Shown here: piece after piece, positions 7,064 to 15,229 of the stretch
Position numbering within the stretch: the first letter of the stretch is position 1
How the letters are laid out: each line of letters begins with the position of its first letter
Translations under genes and position numbers: made by a program
Notes under the pieces: generated by a model
The model's database searches: none
What the model was told of the DNA's origin: nothing
What the model saw: only the letters and a program-made list of their open reading frames with translations
Assembly: GCA_910578935.1 (NCBI GenBank)
Contig: CAJTSM010000010.1
Coordinates: 1-64,000 of the forward strand
Origin: an uncultured Oscillibacter sp.
GTDB taxonomy: Bacteria > Bacillota > Clostridia > Oscillospirales > Oscillospiraceae
Length of the DNA: 64,000 nt
Reading direction: 5' to 3'

Positions 7064-7804
7064 ATGCCCATTATTTATCTAAGTCCCTCTACACAGGAGT
7101 GGAACAGCTACGTCACCGGCAGTGGGTCGGAGGAGTACAACATGAACCTGCTGGCGGACGCCTTGATCCCCTATCTCCTCTCCAATGGAATTCAGTACAA
7201 ACGCAATAAGCCTGAAATGACCGCCGGGTCCTCCATCCGGGAAGCCAACCGGGGAACTTATGACCTCTACCTTGCCCTCCATTCCAACGGTGCGCCGGAG
7301 GGGCGCTACGGTGAGGAGCGGGGGATCATCGCTTTCTACTACCCCGGAAGCCGCCAGGGCCAGCGGGCGGCGGAACTCATCGCCCAGGAACTGCGGAAAA
7401 TCTACCCCCTGCCCAACAAGGTCACCCCCCGCTCCACCACCACCCTGGGCGAAGTGGCTCAGTCCAACGCCCCGGCGGTGCTGGTGGAAATCGGCTACCA
7501 CGACAACTGGTCTGACGCCACATGGGTCGAAGGTCATATGGACGCCATCGCCCAGCAGCTGGCCCGCGCCCTCACCGAGTTTTTTGGACTGCCCTTCATT
7601 TACCCCATGGACCCAGTAGAAGGCCGGGTAGCCGTCAACTGGGGAACGCTGAATCTTCGGAACTACCCCGCCCCCACCGGAACCATTATTGCCAACCTCC
7701 CCAACGGGACCCCAGTGACGGTCTACGGCGAATGGCAGGGCTGGTATGTGGTCCATCACGGGGATCATGTGGGCTATGCCGCCGCCGCCTTCATTGACAC
7801 CTGA
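7064..7804 (+). CDS. N-acetylmuramoyl-L-alanine amidase (Amidase_3) with C-terminal SH3-like domain
   Basis: Peptidoglycan amidase, 246 residues: catalytic domain about 1-180, SH3-type binding domain about 190-246 (GTLNLRNYPAPTGTII...GTPVTVYGEWQGWYVV). Zn ligand H73 is in ALHSNG and the catalytic Glu in VEIGYHDN (141-148). The usual first ligand loop GHGG is replaced by LSPSTQEWN; this SPSxQE variant occurs in clostridial and phage amidases, so E23/E24 or another residue must complete the site. There is no signal peptide, as in some spore or mother-cell lysis enzymes. The start has AGGAGG. No phage genes surround it. Confidence 0.88.
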   Translation: MPIIYLSPSTQEWNSYVTGSGSEEYNMNLLADALIPYLLSNGIQYKRNKPEMTAGSSIREANRGTYDLYLALHSNGAPEGRYGEERGIIAFYYPGSRQGQRAAELIAQELRKIYPLPNKVTPRSTTTLGEVAQSNAPAVLVEIGYHDNWSDATWVEGHMDAIAQQLARALTEFFGLPFIYPMDPVEGRVAVNWGTLNLRNYPAPTGTIIANLPNGTPVTVYGEWQGWYVVHHGDHVGYAAAAFIDT

Positions 7805-7892
7805 AAGCGGCGCATCTGCTCAAAGTTAGCCTGAACTTTCGCTTTCCTTCCAAATTTTTCTTGAAAATTCAGCACCGGTTTGAGGATTTTGC

Positions 7893-7921
7893 TTGACAGC
7901 GCCCCAGTAAAAGTTTAAACT
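7893..7921 (+). promoter_or_regulatory. Sigma-A promoter upstream of RNase Y
   Basis: TTGACA, 17-base spacer, TAAACT. Transcription would begin near 7928, leaving a leader of about 315 bases before rny. Confidence 0.8.
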
Positions 7922-7927
7922 AAAGGC

Positions 7928-8191
7928 AGATTGCCGTCGGAGGGCAAAGGGGTGTCCTCCGGTCGTTTTCTAAAACGCTCCTGTTCGCGGGTCCTGTTTT
8001 GGAAACCGGCAATGCGCCCAACAGCGAAAGCTATTCCGCCGTAGAACGACAAGCGCCCCCCATTCGGGGTGTGGGCGGAACACAAGGAAACCCATGTCCC
8101 TCCGTTTCCGGCGGCCATACCGCCCTGGGACATCCATGCCCTTGGAGGGGGAACGAACCCCCTCCGCCGCACGGGCGTGTTGACGGTTTTT
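7928..8191 (+). ncRNA. Candidate structured RNA or leader upstream of RNase Y
   Basis: The 438 bases between the amidase and rny hold no credible protein gene but are strongly structured. There are four successive hairpins: 7938-7961 (nine pairs), 8034-8080 (TTCCGCC/GGCGGAA around CCCC-ATTC-GGGG), 8094-8133 (ATGTCCC/GGGACAT around GGCGG/CCGCC) and 8135-8179 (CATGCCC/GGGCGTG around GGAGGGGG/CCCCCTCC). CCGTC at 7934-7938 can pair with GACGG at 8182-8186, closing a multibranch fold right before TTTTT. I do not recognise RNase P, SRP, tmRNA or 6S consensus. Whether it is a separate RNA or a cis leader is open. Confidence 0.5.
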
Positions 8192-8242
8192 GAAACGGGC
8201 TTCCCGCGGCAATACCAAAACTGAATGGAGGAATCAGCAGCC

Positions 8243-9790
8243 GTGATCCAGAACATCATCGCCCTTATCATAGGGCTGGTGGCCGGCGGCGTGATTTGCT
8301 TCCCGCTTGGTATTCGCTATCGGAAGAACGTCTCTGAAAAAGAAATCTCCAGCGCCGAAGAAGAGGGAACGCGCATTGTCAACGAGGCCATTAAAAGCGC
8401 CGAATCCAAAAAGCGCGAGGCCCTGCTGGAAGCCAAGGAGGAGATCTTAAAAAACCGCAGCGAGTACGAAAAGGAAGTCAAGGAACGCCGCGCCGACCTT
8501 CAGCGGCAGGAAAACCGCTTGCAGCAGAAGGAGGAAAATCTCGACCGGAAGATCGAGGCCGTGGAAAAGAAAGAGGAATCCCTGACTCAAAAGCACGCCG
8601 CCATTGACAAAGAAACAGAGGAAATCAAACTTGTCAAACGCGGCCAGACCGAAATGCTGGAGCGCATCTCCGGCTTCACCACCGAGGAGGCAAAACAGTA
8701 TCTGATCGACCAGGTGGAGGCTGAGGTCACTCACGAAACTGCCCTCAAGATCAAAGAGGTGGAATCCCGGATGAAGGAGGAGTGCGATGCCCGGGCCCGG
8801 GAAATTGTGGCTCAGGCGATCCAGCGCTGCGCCGCCGACCAGGTGGCCGATATGACCGTCAGTGTGGTTCCCCTGCCCAATGACGAGATGAAGGGCCGGA
8901 TCATCGGCCGGGAAGGCCGGAATATCCGTACCATCGAAACCCTGACGGGCGTGGACCTGATTATCGACGACACGCCGGAGGCTATCACCGTGTCCTGTTT
9001 TGAGCCGGTGCGCCGGGAAATCGCCCGGTTGGCATTGGAAAAGCTCATTGCCGACGGGCGCATTCACCCCACCCATATCGAGGAGATGGTGGAGAAGGCC
9101 CGCCGGGAGGTGGACGCTACCATCAAGGCGGAAGGTGAGCGGGTCACCTTCGAATGCGGAATTCGCAGCCTCCATCCGGAACTGGTGAAGATGCTGGGCC
9201 GCCTTCACTACCGCACCAGCTACGGCCAGAACGTCCTTCAGCACTCTGTGGAAGTCAGTCACATTGCCGGTATGATGGCGGCGGAATTGGGTGTAGACAT
9301 CCAGGCCGCAAAGCGGGCCGGGCTGCTTCACGATTTGGGAAAATCTGTGGACCACGAGATGGAGGGCACTCATGTGGCTCTGGGCGTAGAGTTTGCCCGA
9401 AAGTACAAGGAAAAAGAGGATATTATTCACGCGATTGAAGCCCACCACAACGATGTGGAGCCCAGGACCATCGTCGCATGTCTGGTTCAGGCTGCGGACG
9501 CCATTTCCGCCGCACGGCCCGGCGCCCGCCGCGAAAACCTGGAAAACTACATCAAGCGTCTGGAACAGCTGGAGACAATCACCGGTTCTTATCCTGGTGT
9601 GGACAAGGCCTTTGCCATTCAGGCAGGCCGTGAGGTCCGGGTCATGGTAAAGCCCGAGCAAGTATCCGAGGACCAAATGGTCATTTTGGCCCGAGATCTG
9701 GCTAAGAAGATCGAGGAAGAGATGGAATACCCCGGACAGATCAAAGTCCATGTTCTCCGGGAAACCAAGGTAGTCGAGTACGCGAAATAA
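8243..9790 (+). CDS. rny: Ribonuclease Y
   Basis: Membrane-anchored endoribonuclease that starts decay of many mRNAs in Firmicutes. About 515 residues: one N-terminal membrane helix, a long charged coiled coil (about 25-185), a KH RNA-binding domain with GRIIGREGRNIRTIE, and an HD domain with the metal motif HDLGKS plus the C-terminal region. I prefer the GTG at 8243 (VIQNIIALIIGLVAGG): a GGAGG precedes it by 11 bases, whereas the in-frame ATG at 8225 lacks any site and would put that GGAGG inside the coding region. It is transcribed from the promoter at 7893 through a long leader. Confidence 0.96.
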   Translation: MIQNIIALIIGLVAGGVICFPLGIRYRKNVSEKEISSAEEEGTRIVNEAIKSAESKKREALLEAKEEILKNRSEYEKEVKERRADLQRQENRLQQKEENLDRKIEAVEKKEESLTQKHAAIDKETEEIKLVKRGQTEMLERISGFTTEEAKQYLIDQVEAEVTHETALKIKEVESRMKEECDARAREIVAQAIQRCAADQVADMTVSVVPLPNDEMKGRIIGREGRNIRTIETLTGVDLIIDDTPEAITVSCFEPVRREIARLALEKLIADGRIHPTHIEEMVEKARREVDATIKAEGERVTFECGIRSLHPELVKMLGRLHYRTSYGQNVLQHSVEVSHIAGMMAAELGVDIQAAKRAGLLHDLGKSVDHEMEGTHVALGVEFARKYKEKEDIIHAIEAHHNDVEPRTIVACLVQAADAISAARPGARRENLENYIKRLEQLETITGSYPGVDKAFAIQAGREVRVMVKPEQVSEDQMVILARDLAKKIEEEMEYPGQIKVHVLRETKVVEYAK

Positions 9791-9831
9791 GTTCTCTTCG
9801 CAACGGACTGCGAAGGTTAAAAGCGCAGGGA

Positions 9832-9870
9832 ACAGAAAGCGGTCGTGATATGCTCACAACCGCTTTCTGT
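9832..9870 (+). terminator. Strong hairpin after rny
   Basis: Perfect 12-base stem ACAGAAAGCGGT/ACCGCTTTCTGT with a further GTGA/TCAC stem in its loop. The U-tract is poor, so it may protect or process the 3' end rather than terminate on its own. Confidence 0.55.
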
Positions 9871-10069
9871 CTTCCCAAGAGGATATCTTCAAATTCTAAG
9901 AATGCTGTCCAGGGGCGTTTCGCGCCGCCGCAACTGCGTTGATTTGACTTGAAATTCGTCAGCCTGCCAAGGACGGCAACTCAGTCATGTGGTTTCCTGG
10001 GCCGCCGATCTTTTCTCAGTATTTTTGAGAAGTGCTCTAAACACAATACAGACGAAAGGACGCACTCCC

Positions 10070-10501
10070 ATGAGTATCCAGAATCTCCCTATCACTCAGC
10101 CCCGCAGAGAAAGCCGCGCTCCCTCCTCCGGACGGAGCCGGGCGGCGGAAATCTCCTTCCTGGACCGGCTGACGCAGACCACTGCGGAAGCCCAAGCTAA
10201 GGCCGCGAACACCGGACGAACCGCTTTTACAAAGGACGCACTTCTCTCCGGCTTGTTTGACTTTAAATCCGCCATGCTGGAGCGGATGAAGCAAGCAAAG
10301 GAAAACGAAGAGGAGCAGGAGGCCTGGGAAAAACTCATGAAATACCTGGACGTCTGGATCGAGTCCCTGCGGGAAGAGGCCGACGCCCGCAAAATTGCCA
10401 GGGCCCACGCCGCCCTGATGTCTCTCCAGACAGATGCCGGCTCAGACCGAAAGGATCTTGTGGGCCATCTTCTAGAGCAGCTGGAAAACATCATCCTGTG
10501 A
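10070..10501 (+). CDS. Small predicted helical protein, unknown function
   Basis: 143 residues; I do not recognise a family. The N-terminus (about 1-40) is rich in Arg, Ser and Pro and looks unstructured. From about 50 the sequence is charged and helical (KSAMLERMKQAKENEEEQEAWEKLMKYLDVWIESLREEADARKIARAHAALMSLQ). There is no signal peptide or membrane segment, so it is likely cytoplasmic. It stands alone, about 280 bases after rny and before a strong bidirectional terminator. The start ATG has GAAAGG about a dozen bases upstream, slightly far. Confidence 0.65.
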   Translation: MSIQNLPITQPRRESRAPSSGRSRAAEISFLDRLTQTTAEAQAKAANTGRTAFTKDALLSGLFDFKSAMLERMKQAKENEEEQEAWEKLMKYLDVWIESLREEADARKIARAHAALMSLQTDAGSDRKDLVGHLLEQLENIIL

Positions 10502-10502
10502 C

Positions 10503-10537
10503 AAAGGTCCCTGGCGCATCTGCGCCAGGGACCTTTT
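10503..10537. terminator. Bidirectional terminator
   Basis: Perfect stem AAAGGTCCCTGGCGCA/TGCGCCAGGGACCTTTT with a two-base loop; it serves the convergent genes on either side. Confidence 0.9.
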
Positions 10538-10539
10538 AG

Positions 10540-11133
10540 CTACGGGCGCAGGCCGGAGAGCCAAGGCAGCGCGCCCCAATAGACGCAGCCGCATAATGCG
10601 GGCAGGAGCCACAAACTTCCTCCCGTTCGCCAGATCACGCACCCCAGCGCGACCGCCAATGCCATAGCTGTGACGCTTCCGGCCCAGCAAGCCACCGTCT
10701 CTCCCTTTTCCGGACCCCCCGTCCAGGCAGCCAGCAGGTACAGTGCCCGTCCCCCATCCAGGGGCCGGATCGGAAGAAGGTTAAAAACGCACAGTACCAG
10801 GTTCGCTCCCACAGCGGCAGGCCAGCAGTTCCCGCCCGGCACCGTCAGCATCAGCGCCGCCAGGAGATTTGCGGCTGGCCCCGCCAGCACCGCCGCCAGC
10901 TCCCCTCTATAAGACAGCCGTCCGCTGTCCGTTTCCATGGCCGCCCCCAGGACGCTGAGACAAAACATGGTCACCTCCGCTCCCAGCAAACGGAGCACAA
11001 CCCAGTGCCCCAGTTCGTGGACAGCAGCGGCTCCAAGCACCGTAACCAAGGGTTTCCAACCGTTGGCCAGGACAAACCAGGCGGCAAGAAGGACAAAACC
11101 TCCGCTGACATGAATCCTACAGGGTGGAGACAT
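10540..11133 (-). CDS. SpoIVFB-like site-2 (M50) intramembrane metalloprotease
   Basis: 197 residues, multi-spanning. The zinc motif HELGH is at 39-43 and the third ligand is D126 in NLLPIRPLDGGRAL, as in SpoIVFB, which cleaves pro-sigma-K in the mother cell. It is shorter than Bacillus SpoIVFB (about 290) and lacks the C-terminal CBS domain. The start overlaps the end of the upstream M23 gene by 17 bases, the same order as spoIVFA-spoIVFB. Assignment rests on the pair; the substrate is inferred. Confidence 0.85.
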   Translation of the reverse strand: MSPPCRIHVSGGFVLLAAWFVLANGWKPLVTVLGAAAVHELGHWVVLRLLGAEVTMFCLSVLGAAMETDSGRLSYRGELAAVLAGPAANLLAALMLTVPGGNCWPAAVGANLVLCVFNLLPIRPLDGGRALYLLAAWTGGPEKGETVACWAGSVTAMALAVALGCVIWRTGGSLWLLPALCGCVYWGALPWLSGLRP

Positions 11134-12124
11134 AATAGATCGGGTTCAAATAAGTTCCCTCCCGCTGGAGCTCAAAATGGAGATGAGGCCCGGTGGCCAT
11201 ACCTGTCTCCCCCACCTCAGCAATTTTCTGGCCCCGGTTCACCGTTGCTCCGGAAGAGGCGGTAATTCGGCTGCAATGAGCATAGAGGGTGGAATAGCCC
11301 CCTTCATGAGCCACGACGCAGTAGCGGCCATAACTGCTGCTGTCCCCCACAGCGGTGACGGTGCCGTCGGCAAAGCAGCGCACTTCCGTCCCCGCTTCCG
11401 CTGCCAGGTCCACACCATAGTGGAACCGCTCTTCCCCTTCTGTGGGATGCTCTCGGTAGCCAAAATCAGAGCTGAGGGTCCCCGCCACTGGAGCGCAGTA
11501 GTCAAAACCCAAAAGAGCCTGTTCCATACTGACCCCCTCGGGGAGGTTCTCTTGGGAATAAAGCACATAGGCTAAGTTAGAGGCTGTCTGAGCTCCCTCC
11601 AATATCGAAGCTTCCTCTTGGATATGGGTTTCCGGTTCCGCCCGGAAGCTCCGCAGGGTTTCCATTGCCGCGCTGTCCCGAAGCTTTGGAGTTCGAGCCG
11701 TCGTTCTCATCAAGGCGTCTCCTTCCTCAGCTCCGGAAAAAGTTCCAACCTTCCTCTGAGACTTAGCCCCGGTGTGAACAGCTTCCTCCTGAGGGTGGAA
11801 AACCGCCTGGTAGACCTCCCCTACACCGCCGCCCTCTTCCCCGGAAAAGGCCCGGCCTACGGCGGAAAACACCGCTTGAACATCCATGTTCCGCTCCATA
11901 GCGGCGGAGAGTTTTTCATTGAACCCCGCCATTTTTGCTGGAAGCAGCAATTTTGCCGCTACCAGCGCCACGAAAATTCCGCCGCAGGCCACTAGCCGCA
12001 GCATCATCCGCAAGTCCTTTGCCGCCAAAGGCTCACTTTTCCGCCTCCTGCCGCGGACACTTTGAGCACTCTGCCGCCGTACCTGAGCCGTCATCAGCCG
12101 CCTTCCCGCCTGCCTTGAAGTCAT
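11117..12124 (-). CDS. SpoIVFA-like membrane-anchored M23 (LytM) peptidase-domain protein
   Basis: About 335 residues: basic N-terminus, one membrane helix (about 38-60), a variable linker, and a C-terminal LytM domain with FHYGVDLA (H235, D239) and GPHLHFE (H314, H316). All zinc residues are present, so it could be an active peptidase, unlike the degenerate domain of Bacillus SpoIVFA. Position directly ahead of the M50 protease suggests it anchors or regulates that enzyme in the forespore outer membrane. The start at 12124 has AGGGAGGGG six bases ahead; an ATG two codons earlier is too close to it. Confidence 0.8.
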   Translation of the reverse strand: MTSRQAGRRLMTAQVRRQSAQSVRGRRRKSEPLAAKDLRMMLRLVACGGIFVALVAAKLLLPAKMAGFNEKLSAAMERNMDVQAVFSAVGRAFSGEEGGGVGEVYQAVFHPQEEAVHTGAKSQRKVGTFSGAEEGDALMRTTARTPKLRDSAAMETLRSFRAEPETHIQEEASILEGAQTASNLAYVLYSQENLPEGVSMEQALLGFDYCAPVAGTLSSDFGYREHPTEGEERFHYGVDLAAEAGTEVRCFADGTVTAVGDSSSYGRYCVVAHEGGYSTLYAHCSRITASSGATVNRGQKIAEVGETGMATGPHLHFELQREGTYLNPIYYVSTL

Positions 12125-12370
12125 GTCCATCCCCTCCCTCTGGTTTTACACAGCTTGTTTCCCTGTATTTTATGAACCAGTCCCTGGAAAAATGCCGGAA
12201 AATCCACAAAGCGGCTCCCGGTGAGGAAGCTTACCCAGCCCTTTCCTGAGAATCTCATAAAAATATGAAAAAAAAACCTTGCTTTTTGGAGCTTTCCCTG
12301 CTAGAATATAGGTCTGTACGGTAGGACGTGTCCTGCCGCATGAAATCAACGGCCAAAGGAGGTGTTTGGT

Positions 12371-12634
12371 TTGCCGAATATCAAGTCTGCCAAGAAGCGC
12401 GTCCTCATCGGGAAGGCGAGGAATGCCCGCAACAAGGCCACGAAGTCCGATCTCAAAACCGCGATCAAAAAGTTCGAGGCCGCCGCGGCGGAGGGCAATC
12501 GCACCGATGCCGATGGCGCTTACAAGGTTGCGGTGAAAAAGGTCGATCAGGCTGTGGCGAAGGGTGTTCTCCACAAGAACGCGGCCGCTCACAAAAAGAG
12601 CGCCATGACCCTGAAGCTCAATCGGATCGGTTGA
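12371..12634 (+). CDS. rpsT: Small ribosomal subunit protein S20 (bS20)
   Basis: 87 residues; binds 16S rRNA early in 30S assembly. The start is a TTG giving (M)PNIKSAKKRV, the invariant S20 N-terminus, with AAAGGAGGTG placed correctly ahead of it; an ATG three codons upstream falls within that site. The C-terminal block VLHKNAAAHKKSAMTLKLNRI is typical. It is transcribed alone and followed by a terminator before tatD. A TTG start is consistent with the weak starts that S20 uses for autoregulation in other bacteria. Confidence 0.96.
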   Translation: MPNIKSAKKRVLIGKARNARNKATKSDLKTAIKKFEAAAAEGNRTDADGAYKVAVKKVDQAVAKGVLHKNAAAHKKSAMTLKLNRIG

Positions 12635-12699
12635 TCCAAACATATCCCCGTTCCCGGGGGAATGACGCTTCCGTGTGAATGCCCGGAGGCCGTCAGGCC

Positions 12700-12733
12700 A
12701 AAAGGGCATCCGTTCGGATGTCCTTTTTGTTTT
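12700..12733 (+). terminator. rpsT terminator
   Basis: Stem AGGGCATCC/GGATGTCCT with GTTC loop, then TTTTTGTTTT. The tatD ribosome binding site follows at once. Confidence 0.85.
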
Positions 12734-12751
12734 AGCAGGAGGTGCTTTCCT

Positions 12752-13543
12752 ATGCCGATCTTCGACACCCATGCCCATTACGACTCCGGCGGCTTTAACG
12801 CCGACCGGGACAAGATCCTTTCCTCCCTCCCCGCCGCGGGGGTGGGTCTGGTGGTGGACCCGGGATGCGAGCTAAATAGTTCCCGTGCCGCCTTGGCCCT
12901 GGCGGAGCGCTATCCCTTTGTCTACGCCGCCGCCGGCATCCACCCCTCCGACTGCGCCGGAACGGGAGAGACGGAGTTTGCCGCCCTCCGGGCACTGTGC
13001 GGCCACAAAAAGGTGGTGGCCGTGGGGGAAATCGGCCTGGACTACTATTGGAAGGACAACCCTCCCAAGGAGTTCCAGCAGACGGTCTTCCGGCGGCAGA
13101 TGGAACTAGCCATCGAATTGGACCTGCCCGTCATCGTTCACGACCGGGAGGCCCACGGGGATTCTCTGGCCGTGGTACTGGACTATCCCGAGGCCCGGGG
13201 GGTGTTCCACTGTTTCTCCGGCAGTCCCGAGATGGCGGAGGCGCTTTTAAAACGGGGCTGGTACCTGGGCTTCGATGGGCCGATCACTTACAAGAATGCC
13301 CAGAAGGCCCCCGAGGTAGCCGCCGTCACGCCCCTGGACCGGATAGTCGTGGAGACGGATTCGCCCTATCTCACGCCTGTCCCCTTCCGGGGGAAGCGGA
13401 ACGACAGCCGGAATCTGCCCTATATCATTGAAAAACTGGCGGAGTGGAAGGGCGTCACGCCGGAGGAGATGACCTGGATCACCTGGGAAAATGGGCTGCG
13501 GCTGTTTCCGAAAATCGGCCTTACTTTTTCTCAAGAGATATAG
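12752..13543 (+). CDS. tatD: TatD-family metal-dependent deoxyribonuclease
   Basis: 263 residues with the TIM-barrel hydrolase pattern: metal-binding FDTHAHYD near the N-terminus, GIHPSD, VAVGEIGLDYYW (metal Glu), PVIVHDREAH, GVFHCFSG and VVETDSPYLTPVPFRG. TatD enzymes act as 3'-5' exonucleases or AP endonucleases in DNA turnover. The start has AGGAGGT nine bases before ATG 12752. Two genes later lies the radical SAM protein that habitually accompanies TatD, so the pairing is conserved although a lipoprotein gene intervenes. Confidence 0.93.
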   Translation: MPIFDTHAHYDSGGFNADRDKILSSLPAAGVGLVVDPGCELNSSRAALALAERYPFVYAAAGIHPSDCAGTGETEFAALRALCGHKKVVAVGEIGLDYYWKDNPPKEFQQTVFRRQMELAIELDLPVIVHDREAHGDSLAVVLDYPEARGVFHCFSGSPEMAEALLKRGWYLGFDGPITYKNAQKAPEVAAVTPLDRIVVETDSPYLTPVPFRGKRNDSRNLPYIIEKLAEWKGVTPEEMTWITWENGLRLFPKIGLTFSQEI

Positions 13544-13691
13544 GGACTCTTGGCGGCTCTGCCGCTTAGAGGCCCTGTATACCCCTTGCGGGTAAAACGT
13601 AAGCAAAAAGAGCTTTCACTCGCTCTGGGAGTCTGCTGGTAAACCGGGCCGAAGCGACGGCAACGAGAAAATAACTAGGAGGGTGCAGTAT

Positions 13692-14579
13692 ATGAGAAAA
13701 GGGTTTCTGCCTGTCCTGCTGGCCCTGGCGCTTTTGCCCGGTTGCGGGGCCCCTGCCCCAGTGGAAGCGGAGGCTTTACCGGACGAGCCCCCGGCGGAAG
13801 CGGAAACCATCTTCCTGCCGGAGCCCCCCCGGCGCTTGAAGCCCATCTCCGCCCCCGCCGTGGTGACAGAGGGGCGGGAACCGGCGGAGAACTACGAGCT
13901 GCCACCTTCGATGGCAGACCCCCGGTACAACGCAGAGGGATGGATTCGCGGCGGTGTGGTGGGCTTTTTGGGGGAAACGCCGGAGGCAGACGCAGCCTTT
14001 TACGCCGCCCCTTATCAGGCCAACGCGGAGAGTTCCGCCCTCATCCGTTGGGGGGACAGTCTGGCGGAATTCGACTGGGATTTCCTTACGCCCCGATCAA
14101 TCCTGCCCAGGATGGAATGCTTCGATGTGGACGGCGACTGGGAGGACGAGCTGGTGGTTATCTGCTACATCGGCAGTGGAACCGGCGTCTCTGTGGAGGA
14201 GCTGCATATTTTAGAGAAGAACCCCGACGGGGCCTTGACCGCCTACACCTTCCCCGAAAGCCTCTGGCAGGAGGAGCTCCCCAAGCTGTTTGACACCGCC
14301 GAGCTTGGCGGCAGGACCTTCGCTATCCTGGGCCATGAGCTGGTGGAGTTCGGCTATGAGCTTGATGGCCCGGAGCTGGACTTGGGGACGGCTTCCTCCG
14401 GTTTGATTGCGAAGTTCTCCCAAGAAGACTGGGGCGGCCTCCAATTTTGGGGCGCGTTCTGCCTGAGCCCACCGGACAGCGCGGCCCCCTGCTATATGGC
14501 GGAAACCTCCGCTCAAATTCTCTATGAAAACGGCGTGTTTACCCTGCAAGATTTTCACCTTTACAGCTATGACCAATAA
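13692..14579 (+). CDS. Predicted lipoprotein, unknown function
   Basis: 295 residues. A signal peptide ends in a lipobox ALLPGC with the lipidated Cys at 18, followed by a Pro/Glu-rich linker (about 20-70). The globular part contains FDVDGDWEDELVV, an acidic DxDGDxxD stretch that resembles calcium-binding FG-GAP or EF-hand loops. I do not recognise a named family. AGGAGG is nine bases ahead of ATG 13692. It sits between tatD and its radical SAM partner; a functional link is not evident. Confidence 0.75.
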   Translation: MRKGFLPVLLALALLPGCGAPAPVEAEALPDEPPAEAETIFLPEPPRRLKPISAPAVVTEGREPAENYELPPSMADPRYNAEGWIRGGVVGFLGETPEADAAFYAAPYQANAESSALIRWGDSLAEFDWDFLTPRSILPRMECFDVDGDWEDELVVICYIGSGTGVSVEELHILEKNPDGALTAYTFPESLWQEELPKLFDTAELGGRTFAILGHELVEFGYELDGPELDLGTASSGLIAKFSQEDWGGLQFWGAFCLSPPDSAAPCYMAETSAQILYENGVFTLQDFHLYSYDQ

Positions 14580-14592
14580 AGGAGTATCGGCT

Positions 14593-15213
14593 ATGGAAAA
14601 GGGCTTTACCATCACCTATGAGTACGGGGAAAACCTGTATGTCAACGTCACCAACCGCTGCAACTTCAACTGCGAATTCTGCCTCCGGCACAACGGGCAC
14701 GGAGGGAGCATCTACACCCACAATCTCTGGCTGGAGCGGGAGCCCACAAGGGAGGAGATCCTGGCGGACATCGAGGGCCGGGATCTCTCGAAGTACAAGC
14801 AGCTGGTCTTTTGCGGCTTCGGCGAGCCCAGCTACCGGATTGAGGACATCTGCTGGGTCATCGACCAGCTGAAGGACAAGGGGAAAAAGCCCTTCGTCCG
14901 CATGGACACCAACGGCACCGGGAATCTCATCCACGGCCGGGACATCTGCCCGGACTTCGCCGGGCGGTTCGACATGGTGTCCATCTCGTTGAACACCGAC
15001 ACGGCGGAGAAGTACAACGCCCTTTGCCACCCGGCGCAAGAAGGGGCCTATGAGGCCATGAAATCTTTCGCCAAGGAGCTCCGGCAGTATGTGCCCACGG
15101 TGATGATGACGGTGGTGGACACGATTCCAAAGGAGGAGATTGAAGCCTGCCGGAAAATCTGCGAAGAGGAAATCGGCGCAGTTTACCGGGTACGGGAATA
15201 TATTGAGGATTGA
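14593..15213 (+). CDS. TatD-associated radical SAM protein
   Basis: 206 residues. The [4Fe-4S]/SAM motif CNFNCEFC (CxxxCxxC) follows TNR at the N-terminus, then FCGFGEP, the usual SAM-binding beta-strand motif, and RMDTNGTGN. No second Fe-S cluster is visible. The family is known for occurring beside or fused to TatD, as here. The reaction is unknown. AAGGAG is eight bases ahead of ATG 14593, and the gene begins 13 bases after the lipoprotein stop, so the three genes likely share a transcript. Confidence 0.88.
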   Translation: MEKGFTITYEYGENLYVNVTNRCNFNCEFCLRHNGHGGSIYTHNLWLEREPTREEILADIEGRDLSKYKQLVFCGFGEPSYRIEDICWVIDQLKDKGKKPFVRMDTNGTGNLIHGRDICPDFAGRFDMVSISLNTDTAEKYNALCHPAQEGAYEAMKSFAKELRQYVPTVMMTVVDTIPKEEIEACRKICEEEIGAVYRVREYIED

Positions 15214-15229
15214 GGAAGGAGCGTAGATT

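Noticed and set aside
7064..7804. Possible prophage sign from the amidase
   Set aside because: No integrase, capsid or holin genes nearby; the enzyme is flanked by housekeeping genes.
7915..8271. Minus-strand 118-codon frame upstream of rny
   Set aside because: It overlaps the promoter and hairpin region, has no ribosome binding site, and its composition is unlike a protein; the structure is better explained as RNA.
8447..9751. Long minus-strand frame opposite rny (434 codons)
   Set aside because: Long frames on the opposite strand of GC-rich genes arise from codon bias; no start site or family signature.
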